IMG/VR virus record: IMGVR_UViG_3300008459_000116
Coordinates: 1-41,262 of that record
Strand: one strand, 5' to 3'
Source of the DNA: a virus
Length of the DNA stretch: 41,262 nt
The number at the start of each line of letters is the position of its first letter. Positions within the stretch are counted from its first letter, which is position 1. The position numbers were made by a program, and so were the translations under genes. This document shows positions 31,340 to 37,312 of the stretch, piece by piece. The notes beneath the pieces were generated by a model, which was not told the origin of the DNA, did no database searches, and saw only the letters and a list, made by a program, of their open reading frames with translations.

Positions 31340-32560
31340 TTACCCTTTAACCTTGTTCTTAATCGGAATAACCCGCTCATTAGTCTTGAAATAGGGGTTT
31401 TCCGCACCGTCCATATCGGTCATCCACATACGACGAACACGCGAGGGCTTAGGCGCGGGAGCCTGCATATCAGTCAGTACGATATGCCCATCATATTCGC
31501 GGTGCTTGTTAACGTATTCCGTAGGGGCGTCGAAATCGGTGCCGCCGCACATAACACGTTCCTTCTTGCGCCGCTCGCCCTTCTTCCACACATAAATCTT
31601 ATCCTCTCCGACACGGGTATCGAATGGGATAATGGTGAACGATGCCAGTTTGGCAAGGTTATCCAACTCAGCGTAAAAGAGGGAAAGCATTTCATCCGAA
31701 ACGCTGCCGCTCTGGTCAATCGAAATGGCGATATTAGCCGTTCGATTAGTCTTTTTACCAGCGTGGATATAGGGGAAGCGGCGATTAATACGCTTCACCG
31801 TATTCTGCTTGGTCGAACGCTGCGCGTTGCCGATAAACATACGGAGGACAGCCTTCCAATCAACCGTACCATTAACGAAACGCATAATCTCCTTCCGCAT
31901 ATCCTGCGGAATCTTTCCCCAACCATTCTCGCTGGACTTCTGGGCCTCCTTAACAGCCTCGCCAACCGCTTCACGCAGACGCTCACGCGCCATATCCCGA
32001 ACGTCCTGCGGGATAGGGTTTTCGCCATTACCCTCGCCCCAACCGCCGTGGTCGTCAAAGTTACCGCAATCGCAAGGCTCGCCGCCCCCCTCGCCCTCAC
32101 CAGCGGAGTGATTGCCGTCACACTTGCTATCATTTCCCCCCTTGTTATCCTGCTCCAACAGTTTATAATACGCCTCTGCGGAGAGGTAGTTCTCATACCC
32201 AAACTTTTCGGGCATCACGGCGAAATCGGGCAGTTCACCCTTAAGGTGGCAGTTAATCGCCATATCGGTAGCGTAGTTCCAACGCTTGCTAATCTTGCGA
32301 CCATCGGGCGAACGCTTGAGACAATGCTCAAGGACAAGGTGATAAAGTTCATGCTTAATAACGCCGATACGGTGATTATCGGGCAGACCGCCCATAAACT
32401 TCTCGTTATAGACCAACTCAAACCGCCCGTCCTCAGTAACCCGCACGCCAGCGGTAGGGATGTTAGCCACCGCACGCTTCTCCAAATAGCGGGAAACAAC
32501 CGCGAAGAACGTATCGCGGATAAGCAGACGGTACATATCTTTTTCCAAATCGTAAGCCAT
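31340..32560 (-). CDS. VWA-like protein with HExxH metallopeptidase motif
   Basis: 406 residues. N-terminal domain has HELYH (70-74), a zinc-peptidase motif. A Gly/Asp/Cys-rich linker (140-180) includes EPCDCGN. The C-terminal domain has the MIDAS-type DQSGS (282-286) and a later ISIDQ/VLTDMQAP arrangement typical of VWA-like domains. This combination matches the DUF2201-type 'VWA-like predicted metallopeptidase' proteins, which are often paired with MoxR ATPases. With the adjacent MoxR gene it forms a two-protein AAA+/VWA module. Own promoter and leader hairpin. Confidence 0.88.
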   Translation of the reverse strand: MAYDLEKDMYRLLIRDTFFAVVSRYLEKRAVANIPTAGVRVTEDGRFELVYNEKFMGGLPDNHRIGVIKHELYHLVLEHCLKRSPDGRKISKRWNYATDMAINCHLKGELPDFAVMPEKFGYENYLSAEAYYKLLEQDNKGGNDSKCDGNHSAGEGEGGGEPCDCGNFDDHGGWGEGNGENPIPQDVRDMARERLREAVGEAVKEAQKSSENGWGKIPQDMRKEIMRFVNGTVDWKAVLRMFIGNAQRSTKQNTVKRINRRFPYIHAGKKTNRTANIAISIDQSGSVSDEMLSLFYAELDNLAKLASFTIIPFDTRVGEDKIYVWKKGERRKKERVMCGGTDFDAPTEYVNKHREYDGHIVLTDMQAPAPKPSRVRRMWMTDMDGAENPYFKTNERVIPIKNKVKG

Positions 32561-32596
32561 CGCAGACCTCTCGCCGCTCCATGCAGCGTGGAAGGG

Positions 32597-32626
32597 ATAC
32601 TACATCAGCAGGGGTCACACCGTCAA
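32597..32626 (-). promoter_or_regulatory. Promoter of the VWA gene with leader hairpin
   Basis: Minus strand TTGACG (32621-32626), 18 nt, TAGTAT (32597-32602). Leader holds GCTGC-ATGGA-GCGGC near 32573-32587. Confidence 0.8.
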
Positions 32627-32642
32627 GCACAATCGGCAGGGT

Positions 32643-32688
32643 GGAAAATGGGGGTCGGCAGGGACCGGCCCCTATCACCCCCCATTAA
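32643..32688. repeat. GC-rich terminator-like repeat, copy 4
   Basis: GAAAATGGGGG .. GGGACCGGCCCC .. CCCCCCATTAAT, between the zinc-knuckle gene end and the VWA promoter. Confidence 0.8.
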
Positions 32689-32712
32689 TGGGAGGAGCAG
32701 GGGAGGGATCAC

Positions 32713-33336
32713 CTATGCAGGAATAATGCCATTCTCGTAATAGGTATCATCCCAGTTGGAAGTACGGCGGCTTAAATCCTCTGCGACCCTACGGTGGACA
32801 ACAACATTCTTCGCATAGAGCGAAGGTTCCATATCATAGGGCTTGTAACTAGGGTCGATAAGATAGACTCCGTGAGACTCAGTAACATTTTCGGGCATAG
32901 GCTGCGGCATCAGCATATGGCTAACACTAAGCCGCACCTCATTAATACCAGACTCACCCTTGCCAAAGGTAAGGGCAGAAATAATAGCACTATCGTACTG
33001 ATACTTATTCTCAGCGATAGAACCATCGGTGTGAAGCTGGATAAGGTGCATGGGCGTAAAACGGAGTTGCTTACTATACTTTACCCGATTCTGGGTGCCA
33101 AACTGCCACTTGGTAATAAAGTCGGCATTATGGAGAACATAGGTGGTACTAGTACCCCAACGGGAGACAACGAAGGTAGCACCCTCGCCCCATCCACGCT
33201 TAACCATAGTGTCAAGAACAAACTTGCGTTCCTGCGGCACAAAGGTTAAAATCTCCTTTCGGACATTGGCCTTCTCCTCGCACTTATCGGCACGATGCCC
33301 TTGCTGCCTACAGTACCCGCACAGACGGCTCGACAT
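32713..33336 (-). CDS. CCHC zinc-knuckle protein, 207 aa
   Basis: N-terminal CGYCRQQGHRADKC is a perfect CX2CX4HX4C zinc knuckle (6-19), usually a single-stranded nucleic-acid binder. The remaining 185 residues (KRGWGEGATFVVSRWG, KQLRFTPMHLIQLHTDGS, SHGVYLIDPSYKPYD) are beta-rich and not recognised. RBS AGGGAGGCGCTC. Monocistronic between two repeat copies. Likely RNA- or DNA-binding. Confidence 0.8.
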   Translation of the reverse strand: MSSRLCGYCRQQGHRADKCEEKANVRKEILTFVPQERKFVLDTMVKRGWGEGATFVVSRWGTSTTYVLHNADFITKWQFGTQNRVKYSKQLRFTPMHLIQLHTDGSIAENKYQYDSAIISALTFGKGESGINEVRLSVSHMLMPQPMPENVTESHGVYLIDPSYKPYDMEPSLYAKNVVVHRRVAEDLSRRTSNWDDTYYENGIIPA

Positions 33337-33361
33337 GAGCGCCTCCCTTCATGGTTTAGGG

Positions 33362-33391
33362 AATATACCCCAGATCCCGTGTGGGCGTCAA
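33362..33391 (-). promoter_or_regulatory. Promoter of the zinc-knuckle gene
   Basis: Minus strand TTGACG (33386-33391), 18 nt, TATATT (33362-33367); transcript start expected near 33355, a leader of about 20 nt. Confidence 0.8.
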
Positions 33392-33397
33392 GGAAAT

Positions 33398-33440
33398 AAA
33401 AATGGGGGGACATAGGGACCGGCCCCCATTACCCCCGATT
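33398..33440. repeat. GC-rich terminator-like repeat, copy 5
   Basis: AAAAATGGGGGG .. GGGACCGGCCCCC .. CCCCCGATT. Ends the tRNA-containing transcript coming from the right and precedes the zinc-knuckle promoter. Confidence 0.75.
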
Positions 33441-33466
33441 AAAGGTCGAGGGTTGGGGGCCGGATA

Positions 33467-33559
33467 TTAACGCTTCCTGTTAAGGTTCTTCGCTCGGCGT
33501 TTCTTGCTACCAATCTTGCGTCTACCCTTGCGCGGACGGTTCTTATGTGGATGCGGCAT
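33467..33559 (-). CDS. Very basic 30-aa peptide with full-length Shine-Dalgarno
   Basis: Reads MPHPHKNRPRKGRRKIGSKK then RRAKNLNRKR: 30 residues, more than half Lys or Arg. Upstream lies AGGAGGTGAT at 5-nt spacing, a 10-nt full match to the 16S anti-Shine-Dalgarno end, the strongest RBS in the window. The first residues resemble the N-terminal extension of the VGEIW protein at 36747 (MPKHPRNHPRKQK). Probably binds nucleic acid; function unknown. Confidence 0.7.
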   Translation of the reverse strand: MPHPHKNRPRKGRRKIGSKKRRAKNLNRKR

Positions 33560-33570
33560 CGTATCACCTC

Positions 33571-33756
33571 CTATTGGACAAAGTTGCAATGGACTGTAAA
33601 GTGCGGCAGATAAGCATGATCTATTATGCCCTGTTCAAGTATTAACATTGTATAGCCGTGGTCCCCATACATCCCCATTCTGTAGTCTTCTTCCAGAACA
33701 AGATAGTGAAATTTACTAGACTTATTATACCAGATATCACCTACTTGGGGTTTCAT
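33571..33756 (-). CDS. VGDIW-family protein 13, 61 aa
   Basis: KPQVGDIWYNKSS, FHYLVLEEDY, YTMLILEQGI: a near-consensus family member on the minus strand. Its ATG is only 2 nt from the CCA end of tRNA-Arg, and its Shine-Dalgarno CGAGG lies in the 3' strand of the tRNA acceptor stem. Confidence 0.75.
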   Translation of the reverse strand: MKPQVGDIWYNKSSKFHYLVLEEDYRMGMYGDHGYTMLILEQGIIDHAYLPHFTVHCNFVQ

Positions 33757-33758
33757 AA

Positions 33759-33835
33759 TGGCGACCTCGGTAGGACTTGAACCTACAACCTAGCGGGTAG
33801 AAGCCGCTTGCTCTATCCAGTTGAGCTACGAGGCC
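33759..33835 (-). tRNA. tRNA-Arg (UCU)
   Basis: Acceptor GGCCTCG/CGAGGTC with one G-U pair, D-arm GCTC..GAGC, anticodon stem AGCGG/CCGCT with loop CTTCTAC (UCU, reads AGA), T-loop GTTCAAG context, encoded CCA. Sits directly upstream of a protein gene in the same transcript. Confidence 0.92.
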
Positions 33836-33843
33836 ACAAAAGG

Positions 33844-33895
33844 GTTCTCACTTCTCTTTAGACGTTCGCGACCGTCCATTGTCCATCGTGAGAAC
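33844..33895 (-). ncRNA. Possible structured RNA between tRNA-Arg and the minihelix
   Basis: A perfect 8-bp terminal stem GTTCTCAC/GTGAGAAC encloses 36 nt with an inner GACG/CGTC stem. It could be a processing signal or a remnant tRNA-like element. Confidence 0.4.
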
Positions 33896-33899
33896 TTAT

Positions 33900-33943
33900 T
33901 GGTGAGGGAGGTGGGATTTGAACCCACAACTAACGGCTCCCTC
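33900..33943 (-). ncRNA. tRNA minihelix (acceptor and T-arm only, with CCA)
   Basis: Minus strand: GAGGGAG, 9-nt linker, T-arm GTGGG-TTCAAAT-CCCAC, CTCCCTC, A, CCA. Acceptor stem (7 bp) and T stem (5 bp) are perfect, yet D-arm and anticodon arm are absent; only 44 nt. Either a deletion relic or a functional tRNA mimic. Confidence 0.7.
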
Positions 33944-33950
33944 TATAAAT

Positions 33951-34026
33951 TGGTGGGTCGTGTCCGAGTCGAACGGACAACCACTTCCTTAAAAGGGAAA
34001 TGCTCTGCCAATTGAGCTAACGACCC
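33951..34026 (-). tRNA. tRNA-Lys (UUU)
   Basis: Acceptor GGGTCGT/ACGACCC, anticodon loop CTTTTAA (UUU), T-arm GTCCG-TTCGACT-CGGAC, A73 and encoded CCA. Confidence 0.95.
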
Positions 34027-34043
34027 GTAAATACTAACAAAAT

Positions 34044-34130
34044 TGGTGGGGATAGTCGGAATCGAACCGACAAGACCTTTCGGTCGGCAGATTTTAAGTC
34101 TGCTGTGTTTACCTATTTCACCATATCCCC
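34044..34130 (-). tRNA. tRNA-Leu (UAA)
   Basis: 87 nt with long variable arm (GACCGAAAGGTC), acceptor GGGGATA/TATCCCC, anticodon stem GCAGA/TCTGC with loop CTTAAAA (UAA), T-loop TTCGATT, encoded CCA. Confidence 0.95.
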
Positions 34131-34131
34131 T

Positions 34132-34207
34132 TGGTGGTCCCGGCGGGATTTGAACCCGCGATCTCCCGCTTATAAGGCAGGTGCCCTAACCGCTAGGCTA
34201 CAGGACC
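34132..34207 (-). tRNA. tRNA-Ile (UAU)
   Basis: Acceptor GGTCCTG/CGGGACC, anticodon loop CTTATAA with UAU (reads AUA directly), T-arm GCGGG-TTCAAAT-CCCGC, encoded CCA. One base separates it from the preceding tRNA, and it follows the 34232 gene by 24 nt, so a polycistronic transcript is likely. Confidence 0.93.
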
Positions 34208-34231
34208 ATCGAACCAGAGCATCTTACCACA

Positions 34232-34516
34232 CTACCAAGAGGAGTTCAAGCACTTTTCGCAGTCAACCAAGCATCGCTTCTCTTGCAGAGGGGCATCCTC
34301 CTCAACAATCAACTCCTTGATATAGAAGCCGCTTGCCCCCTTGAAGTTAGGCTCAACACCGTTCAGGTTCTTCTCATGGAAGCCGATTTCCTGACACTCC
34401 CAGCCGTCCTCCTTGGTAAGAAACTTATACTTCTCAAGAATACGCCGCTCCACAGCCTCTTGAATCTCGCCAACCGTAAGTTCAATCGTGAACATTTCCT
34501 GTCGGTGTCCGGTCAT
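34232..34516 (-). CDS. Hypothetical protein, 94 aa
   Basis: ATG 34516 (MTGHRQEMFTIELTVGEIQE) has GGAGGCAGCG upstream; the longer in-frame ORF crosses the promoter. Helix-rich N-terminal half, two close Cys near the end (CLVDCEKC) that may bind metal. First gene of the transcript that also carries the tRNAs. Function unknown. Confidence 0.7.
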   Translation of the reverse strand: MTGHRQEMFTIELTVGEIQEAVERRILEKYKFLTKEDGWECQEIGFHEKNLNGVEPNFKGASGFYIKELIVEEDAPLQEKRCLVDCEKCLNSSW

Positions 34517-34535
34517 CGCTGCCTCCAGTTCCAAG

Positions 34536-34564
34536 AAGATACTACAGGTTGAAGTGGTTGTCAA
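34536..34564 (-). promoter_or_regulatory. Promoter of the 34516 gene and tRNA cluster
   Basis: Minus strand TTGACA (34559-34564), 17 nt, TATCTT (34536-34541); the -35 box overlaps the end of the tRNA-like RNA gene. An alternative TAGTAT at 14-nt spacing is less likely. Confidence 0.7.
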
Positions 34565-34671
34565 GTGAGCCGCCGAGTCGAACGGCGCAGCCCCAACCCA
34601 CCTTGCGATGGTTATGTTAGCGGATAGAAAACAGTCCGCCAGTTACCAAGTACCCCGTACCGCTCACTTGA
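34561..34671 (-). ncRNA. 111-nt tRNA-like RNA with its own promoter
   Basis: Closed by a perfect 10-bp helix TCAAGTGAGC/GCTCACTTGA. A perfect T-arm CGCCG-TTCGACT-CGGCG stacks directly on the 3' side, as in tRNA. An anticodon-like stem GCGGA/TCCGC has a 10-nt loop (CTGTTTTCTA) instead of 7, and a long variable-type arm (AACC..GGTT) follows. D-arm not clear, CCA not encoded. Promoter 34679-34707 should start transcription within a base or two of the 5' end. Could be a novel regulatory RNA, tRNA mimic or unusual suppressor-like tRNA. Confidence 0.7.
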
Positions 34672-34678
34672 TGAAGGG

Positions 34679-34707
34679 ATAGTACTCCAAGTTATATCAG
34701 TTGTCAA
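34679..34707 (-). promoter_or_regulatory. Consensus promoter of the tRNA-like RNA
   Basis: Minus strand TTGACA (34702-34707), 17 nt, TACTAT (34679-34684). Predicted start about 34671-34672 coincides with the outer helix of the RNA. Confidence 0.88.
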
Positions 34708-34711
34708 AGAG

Positions 34712-34762
34712 GAAAAAATGGTGGTCGGCGGGGACCGGCCCCTACAGCCCCCCACTTTTCAG
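34712..34762. repeat. GC-rich terminator-like repeat, copy 6
   Basis: GAAAAAATGGTGG .. GGGGACCGGCCCC .. CCCCCCACTTTTC. Separates the 34786 gene from the tRNA-like RNA promoter. Confidence 0.8.
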
Positions 34763-34785
34763 CAGGGGGAGTAGAGGGAGAGGTG

Positions 34786-35532
34786 CTACTTCTTGGCACG
34801 CTTCTTGCGTTCATGCAGTTTAATGATACGTTCGGGAACACCCTTAATATCGGACGAGCCAATCCAAAGAACATTGACAAGGCGCGAACCTTTGCCAGCA
34901 CGGCTACGACGGTGAACGTCCTCCGTCATCTGCATAACGGTACCAATACGGTCGGTCAACTTATCGGGGGTATTACTGCCGTCATAATAGGGGTCATATC
35001 GCCAGTTGCCAACATGGGGCTTGCGGAGAACAATAAGGTCGCCTTCCTCAAAGACGCTCTCGCGCTTAACCTCGCGGAACTTCTTAACATTCCAATCGCC
35101 CATGACACGCCAGAACATATGGGCATCAACGGGGCGTTCCTCCCAAGAGGTATCCCAACCATCGCCCCCCTTATAAACCCAAGAACCGCCCGGTCGCTGA
35201 ATATACTGGTAGGTACTACGCATACCGTACTGGTAAATCTCCTTGATATCGTCGCGGCTATCAAACCAAGCAAGGAGGTCTTGCTCATATTGAGCATACT
35301 GCTTGGATTCGGTCATAACAAGGCGTGCAAGATAATCATGTTGATTCGGGGTAAGCGAACCCTTCTGCTTGTAGGCGTCAGTCATGCTCTGTGTTGTAAA
35401 GCAGACGTTATCACCAGTACCCTTTCGCTTGTTGTTCATCTGCTCGCCAAGTGCTACAAGGTCGGCAGTAGGCAGTTTGCGAAGAACCTCAAGGTCAAAG
35501 TGCTTGAAATCAATCTCATATTGCGCGGCCAT
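34786..35532 (-). CDS. Hypothetical protein with C-terminal SH3-like region, 248 aa
   Basis: ATG 35532 (MAAQYEIDFKHFD) has CAAGGAGTACGAC before it; the longer ORF crosses the promoter and repeat. N-terminal half helical (LRKLPTADLVALGEQMNNKRKG). C-terminal part has FEEGDLIVLRKPHVGN, RIGTVMQMTED and LVNVLWIGSSD, which read like a small barrel with a KOW-type turn, and a Lys/Arg tail. Unrecognised; nucleic-acid binding is plausible. Confidence 0.75.
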   Translation of the reverse strand: MAAQYEIDFKHFDLEVLRKLPTADLVALGEQMNNKRKGTGDNVCFTTQSMTDAYKQKGSLTPNQHDYLARLVMTESKQYAQYEQDLLAWFDSRDDIKEIYQYGMRSTYQYIQRPGGSWVYKGGDGWDTSWEERPVDAHMFWRVMGDWNVKKFREVKRESVFEEGDLIVLRKPHVGNWRYDPYYDGSNTPDKLTDRIGTVMQMTEDVHRRSRAGKGSRLVNVLWIGSSDIKGVPERIIKLHERKKRAKK

Positions 35533-35569
35533 TGTCGTACTCCTTGCTGCCCCATGCAGCGTGAGAAGG

Positions 35570-35598
35570 ATAGTAGCGGAAGATGCGTCAGCGGTCAA
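35570..35598 (-). promoter_or_regulatory. Promoter of the 35532 gene with leader hairpin
   Basis: Minus strand TTGACC (35593-35598), 17 nt, TACTAT (35570-35575). Leader has GCTGC-ATGGG-GCAGC (35546-35560 region), a perfect 5-bp hairpin. Confidence 0.82.
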
Positions 35599-35602
35599 GA
35601 GG

Positions 35603-35648
35603 AAAGAAATGGTGGTCAGCAGGGGCCGACCCCCACCAACCCCCATTA
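35603..35648. repeat. GC-rich terminator-like repeat, copy 7
   Basis: AAGAAATGGTGG .. AGGGGCCGACCCCC .. CCCCCATTAAG. Overlaps the last codon of the 35646 gene, the only copy touching a gene. Confidence 0.75.
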
Positions 35649-35864
35649 AGCAACATGGAGGCGGTAGAAGGGCTTGCCATCATTGGCTGTACATTCGTTC
35701 GGGTCATTCCAATCTACAAGGCACTCTTCTCGCCATAGTTTGCCATTTTCAAGTGCTAGTACTATGAAATAATAATCATCCTGATCGGATTGCAGGACAA
35801 GGTTATGACCACCGTTAGCATCCTGCCAGATATCCCCAACGCATGGGATAACTAGGTCTGTCAT
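35646..35864 (-). CDS. VGDIW-family protein 14, 72 aa
   Basis: VIPCVGDIWQDAN, GHNLVLQSDQ, YFIVLALENGK, C-terminus YRLHVA. RBS GGAGGCCAG. Last gene of a seven-gene minus-strand operon; start overlaps the upstream stop as TGATG. Confidence 0.75.
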   Translation of the reverse strand: MTDLVIPCVGDIWQDANGGHNLVLQSDQDDYYFIVLALENGKLWREECLVDWNDPNECTANDGKPFYRLHVA

Positions 35865-36043
35865 CAGTCTGGCCTCCTTGCCTCAAGGTCAGCCAATACA
35901 GCCCCTGTTGCCTTTATACGTGGATCCTGCTTGCCCTGCTCCACAAGGTCGATCCATTCGATAATGTAGTCTGTATCGTAGAAGCCTTCGTTCAGCATAC
36001 GGCGGACGGTTTGAAGAGCCGCTTTATAGTTTGTGCTATCCAT
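35864..36043 (-). CDS. Hypothetical protein, 59 aa
   Basis: ATG 36043 (MDSTNYKAALQTVRRMLNEG) preceded by GGGAGATACGAGC. All-helical composition, no motif. Overlaps the neighbouring stop by 8 nt. Part of the 37273-35646 operon. Confidence 0.65.
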   Translation of the reverse strand: MDSTNYKAALQTVRRMLNEGFYDTDYIIEWIDLVEQGKQDPRIKATGAVLADLEARRPD

Positions 36044-36206
36044 GCTCGTATCTCCCAAGTGAGTATTCGTCAACAGCGATAAACATTCCATCGATAAAGT
36101 CTGCCCGTTCCTGCTCTGATAGCGTCTCCATTTTGTCTAGCAGCACGGGCAGGAGTTTCCCAAAATACTTGTATCCTTGAAGGAATACTTCGTTGCGTCT
36201 GTCCAT
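36036..36206 (-). CDS. Hypothetical protein, 56 aa
   Basis: Starts in TAATG at 36206. MDRRNEVFLQGYKYFGKLLP then helical with ERADFIDGMFIAVDEYS. Falls below common ORF length cut-offs but fits perfectly between coupled genes. Confidence 0.65.
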   Translation of the reverse strand: MDRRNEVFLQGYKYFGKLLPVLLDKMETLSEQERADFIDGMFIAVDEYSLGRYEHG

Positions 36207-36544
36207 TATGCCTTCCCCTTGTGGTTGACACCGCCCAGATTGACGGCTACCGTCTGAAACTTAATGTCTGGCGTGGATGCCAGCTTGCCCATCTGACACG
36301 ATTTACCCTTGTAGAGGCCGCTGTTGTTCTTGAAATACTCCAAGTAGCGCTCCCTGTCAAGGGCATTCTGGAACTTGAGGATAGAAATACTGGCCTGTTT
36401 ACCATCAGCACCGGCAACACCAGCATAGCGCGGAGTATTCTCTTCTGAGCAATCTACGCAATGGGTAGACAATCCGCCGATTCGACGCTTCTCGCGGGAG
36501 TAGGGGTCGAAGGGGGCATCACATTCAGTACATGTTCTCGTCAT
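36206..36544 (-). CDS. Zinc-ribbon-like protein, 112 aa
   Basis: CTEC (5-8) and CVDC (29-32) are two CxxC pairs 20 residues apart, a classic zinc ribbon; the sequence between is basic (SREKRRIGG). C-terminal domain (SISILKFQNALDRERYLEYF) unrecognised. Coupled by ATGA to the upstream gene and TAATG to the downstream one. Confidence 0.75.
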   Translation of the reverse strand: MTRTCTECDAPFDPYSREKRRIGGLSTHCVDCSEENTPRYAGVAGADGKQASISILKFQNALDRERYLEYFKNNSGLYKGKSCQMGKLASTPDIKFQTVAVNLGGVNHKGKA

Positions 36545-36750
36545 ACTACTTTATCTCCATTGTAACACAGCACATCTGCGTAAACCTCGTACAACTGGCC
36601 AGACTCTAGCACAAGACAACGGGCAGCGCAAGACTCGTTTCGATACTGAACTGCTTCAAAAAACTGGAGGACTAGGAGGTGGTACTTCCCCCATCCATCT
36701 TCTTCGTTGTGGATACTGATACGGTAGATGTCACCAATCTCCACGGTCAT
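36541..36750 (-). CDS. VGDIW-family protein 15, 69 aa
   Basis: MTVEIGDIYRIS, KYHLLVLQFFE, RCLVLESGQL, C-terminus GDKVV. ATG 36750 overlaps the upstream stop as ATGA. Confidence 0.75.
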   Translation of the reverse strand: MTVEIGDIYRISIHNEEDGWGKYHLLVLQFFEAVQYRNESCAARCLVLESGQLYEVYADVLCYNGDKVV

Positions 36751-37052
36751 GCTATCCTCGTCCAATCGTCAAGTTCAAAGTTCATACAGAACGATAGCAC
36801 AATCCCGGCCTCAAGGCAAAGGGTAGTCCAACTAAAACCATCATTTTCAGACCAACCTTCAATGATATACGGCTCCAGCAAAAGATAATGATATTCCAAG
36901 TATCCATCAAGCGTAATCATACGGTTACGCCATATTTCACCAACATGGGGCATATCCTCTTCCCTAAACTCCCATGCTTTCTCTTCCCTCTTCTTCTTAG
37001 GAGTATTAGGAGGCTTCTGCTTCCTTGGATGATTACGTGGGTGCTTGGGCAT
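36747..37052 (-). CDS. VGDIW-family protein 16 with basic N-terminal extension, 101 aa
   Basis: Residues 1-25 (MPKHPRNHPRKQK, PKKKREEK) form a basic Pro-rich tail that resembles the free 30-aa peptide at 33467. Then DMPHVGEIWRNRM, EYHYLLLEPY, TTLCLEAGIV, and the C-terminus WTRIA give the family domain. Suggests fusion of two elements that also occur separately. Start in TAATG. Confidence 0.72.
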   Translation of the reverse strand: MPKHPRNHPRKQKPPNTPKKKREEKAWEFREEDMPHVGEIWRNRMITLDGYLEYHYLLLEPYIIEGWSENDGFSWTTLCLEAGIVLSFCMNFELDDWTRIA

Positions 37053-37273
37053 TAGGCCACCTTCTTATAGTAGGCGCTGTTAGGAAAATCAATCCTATCC
37101 AATGACCAAGATTCCACCGAGCCAGTTTCAAGATGGAGATAGGTTACAGTAGTACGGGAGTAAAGATAAGGTTTAATCTCTAAGATAAGAGCATGGATGG
37201 GAACATTATACTCATGGATAGAGGATGTGTCCTTCAGCCAGATGTCACCGACCTGCATTGTGAACCGCGACAT
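37052..37273 (-). CDS. VGDIW-family protein 17, 73 aa, leaderless
   Basis: MQVGDIWLKDTSS, IHALILEIKP, TYLHLETGS, C-terminus YYKKVA. First gene of the operon. ATG 37273 lies 6 nt after the -10 box with no RBS; an internal ATG at 37258 is the alternative start. Confidence 0.72.
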   Translation of the reverse strand: MSRFTMQVGDIWLKDTSSIHEYNVPIHALILEIKPYLYSRTTVTYLHLETGSVESWSLDRIDFPNSAYYKKVA

Positions 37274-37279
37274 GGGTGA

Positions 37280-37308
37280 AGAATATAGGAGGGGGGCAGA
37301 GATGTCAA
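37280..37308 (-). promoter_or_regulatory. Promoter of the minus-strand VGDIW operon
   Basis: Minus strand TTGACA (37303-37308), 17 nt, TATTCT (37280-37285), 6 nt before ATG. TATATT at 15-nt spacing overlaps it. Confidence 0.8.
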
Positions 37309-37312
37309 GGTG

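Noticed and set aside
31274-32740. 488-aa + strand ORF opposite the VWA gene
   Set aside because: It runs antisense through the VWA gene, a repeat copy and a promoter. The minus-strand frame carries HExxH and MIDAS motifs, so this is a GC-rich shadow frame.
34561-34671. tRNA-like RNA as an ordinary tRNA gene
   Set aside because: 10-nt anticodon-type loop, 10-bp acceptor helix, no clear D-arm and no encoded CCA, unlike the four standard tRNAs nearby, all of which encode CCA.
34561-34671. tRNA-like RNA as tmRNA
   Set aside because: Far too short, and no tag-peptide frame or pseudoknot region.
34783-35649. 288-aa + strand ORF opposite the 35532 gene
   Set aside because: It crosses the promoter, leader hairpin and a repeat copy. 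The minus frame has RBS, promoter and sensible start.
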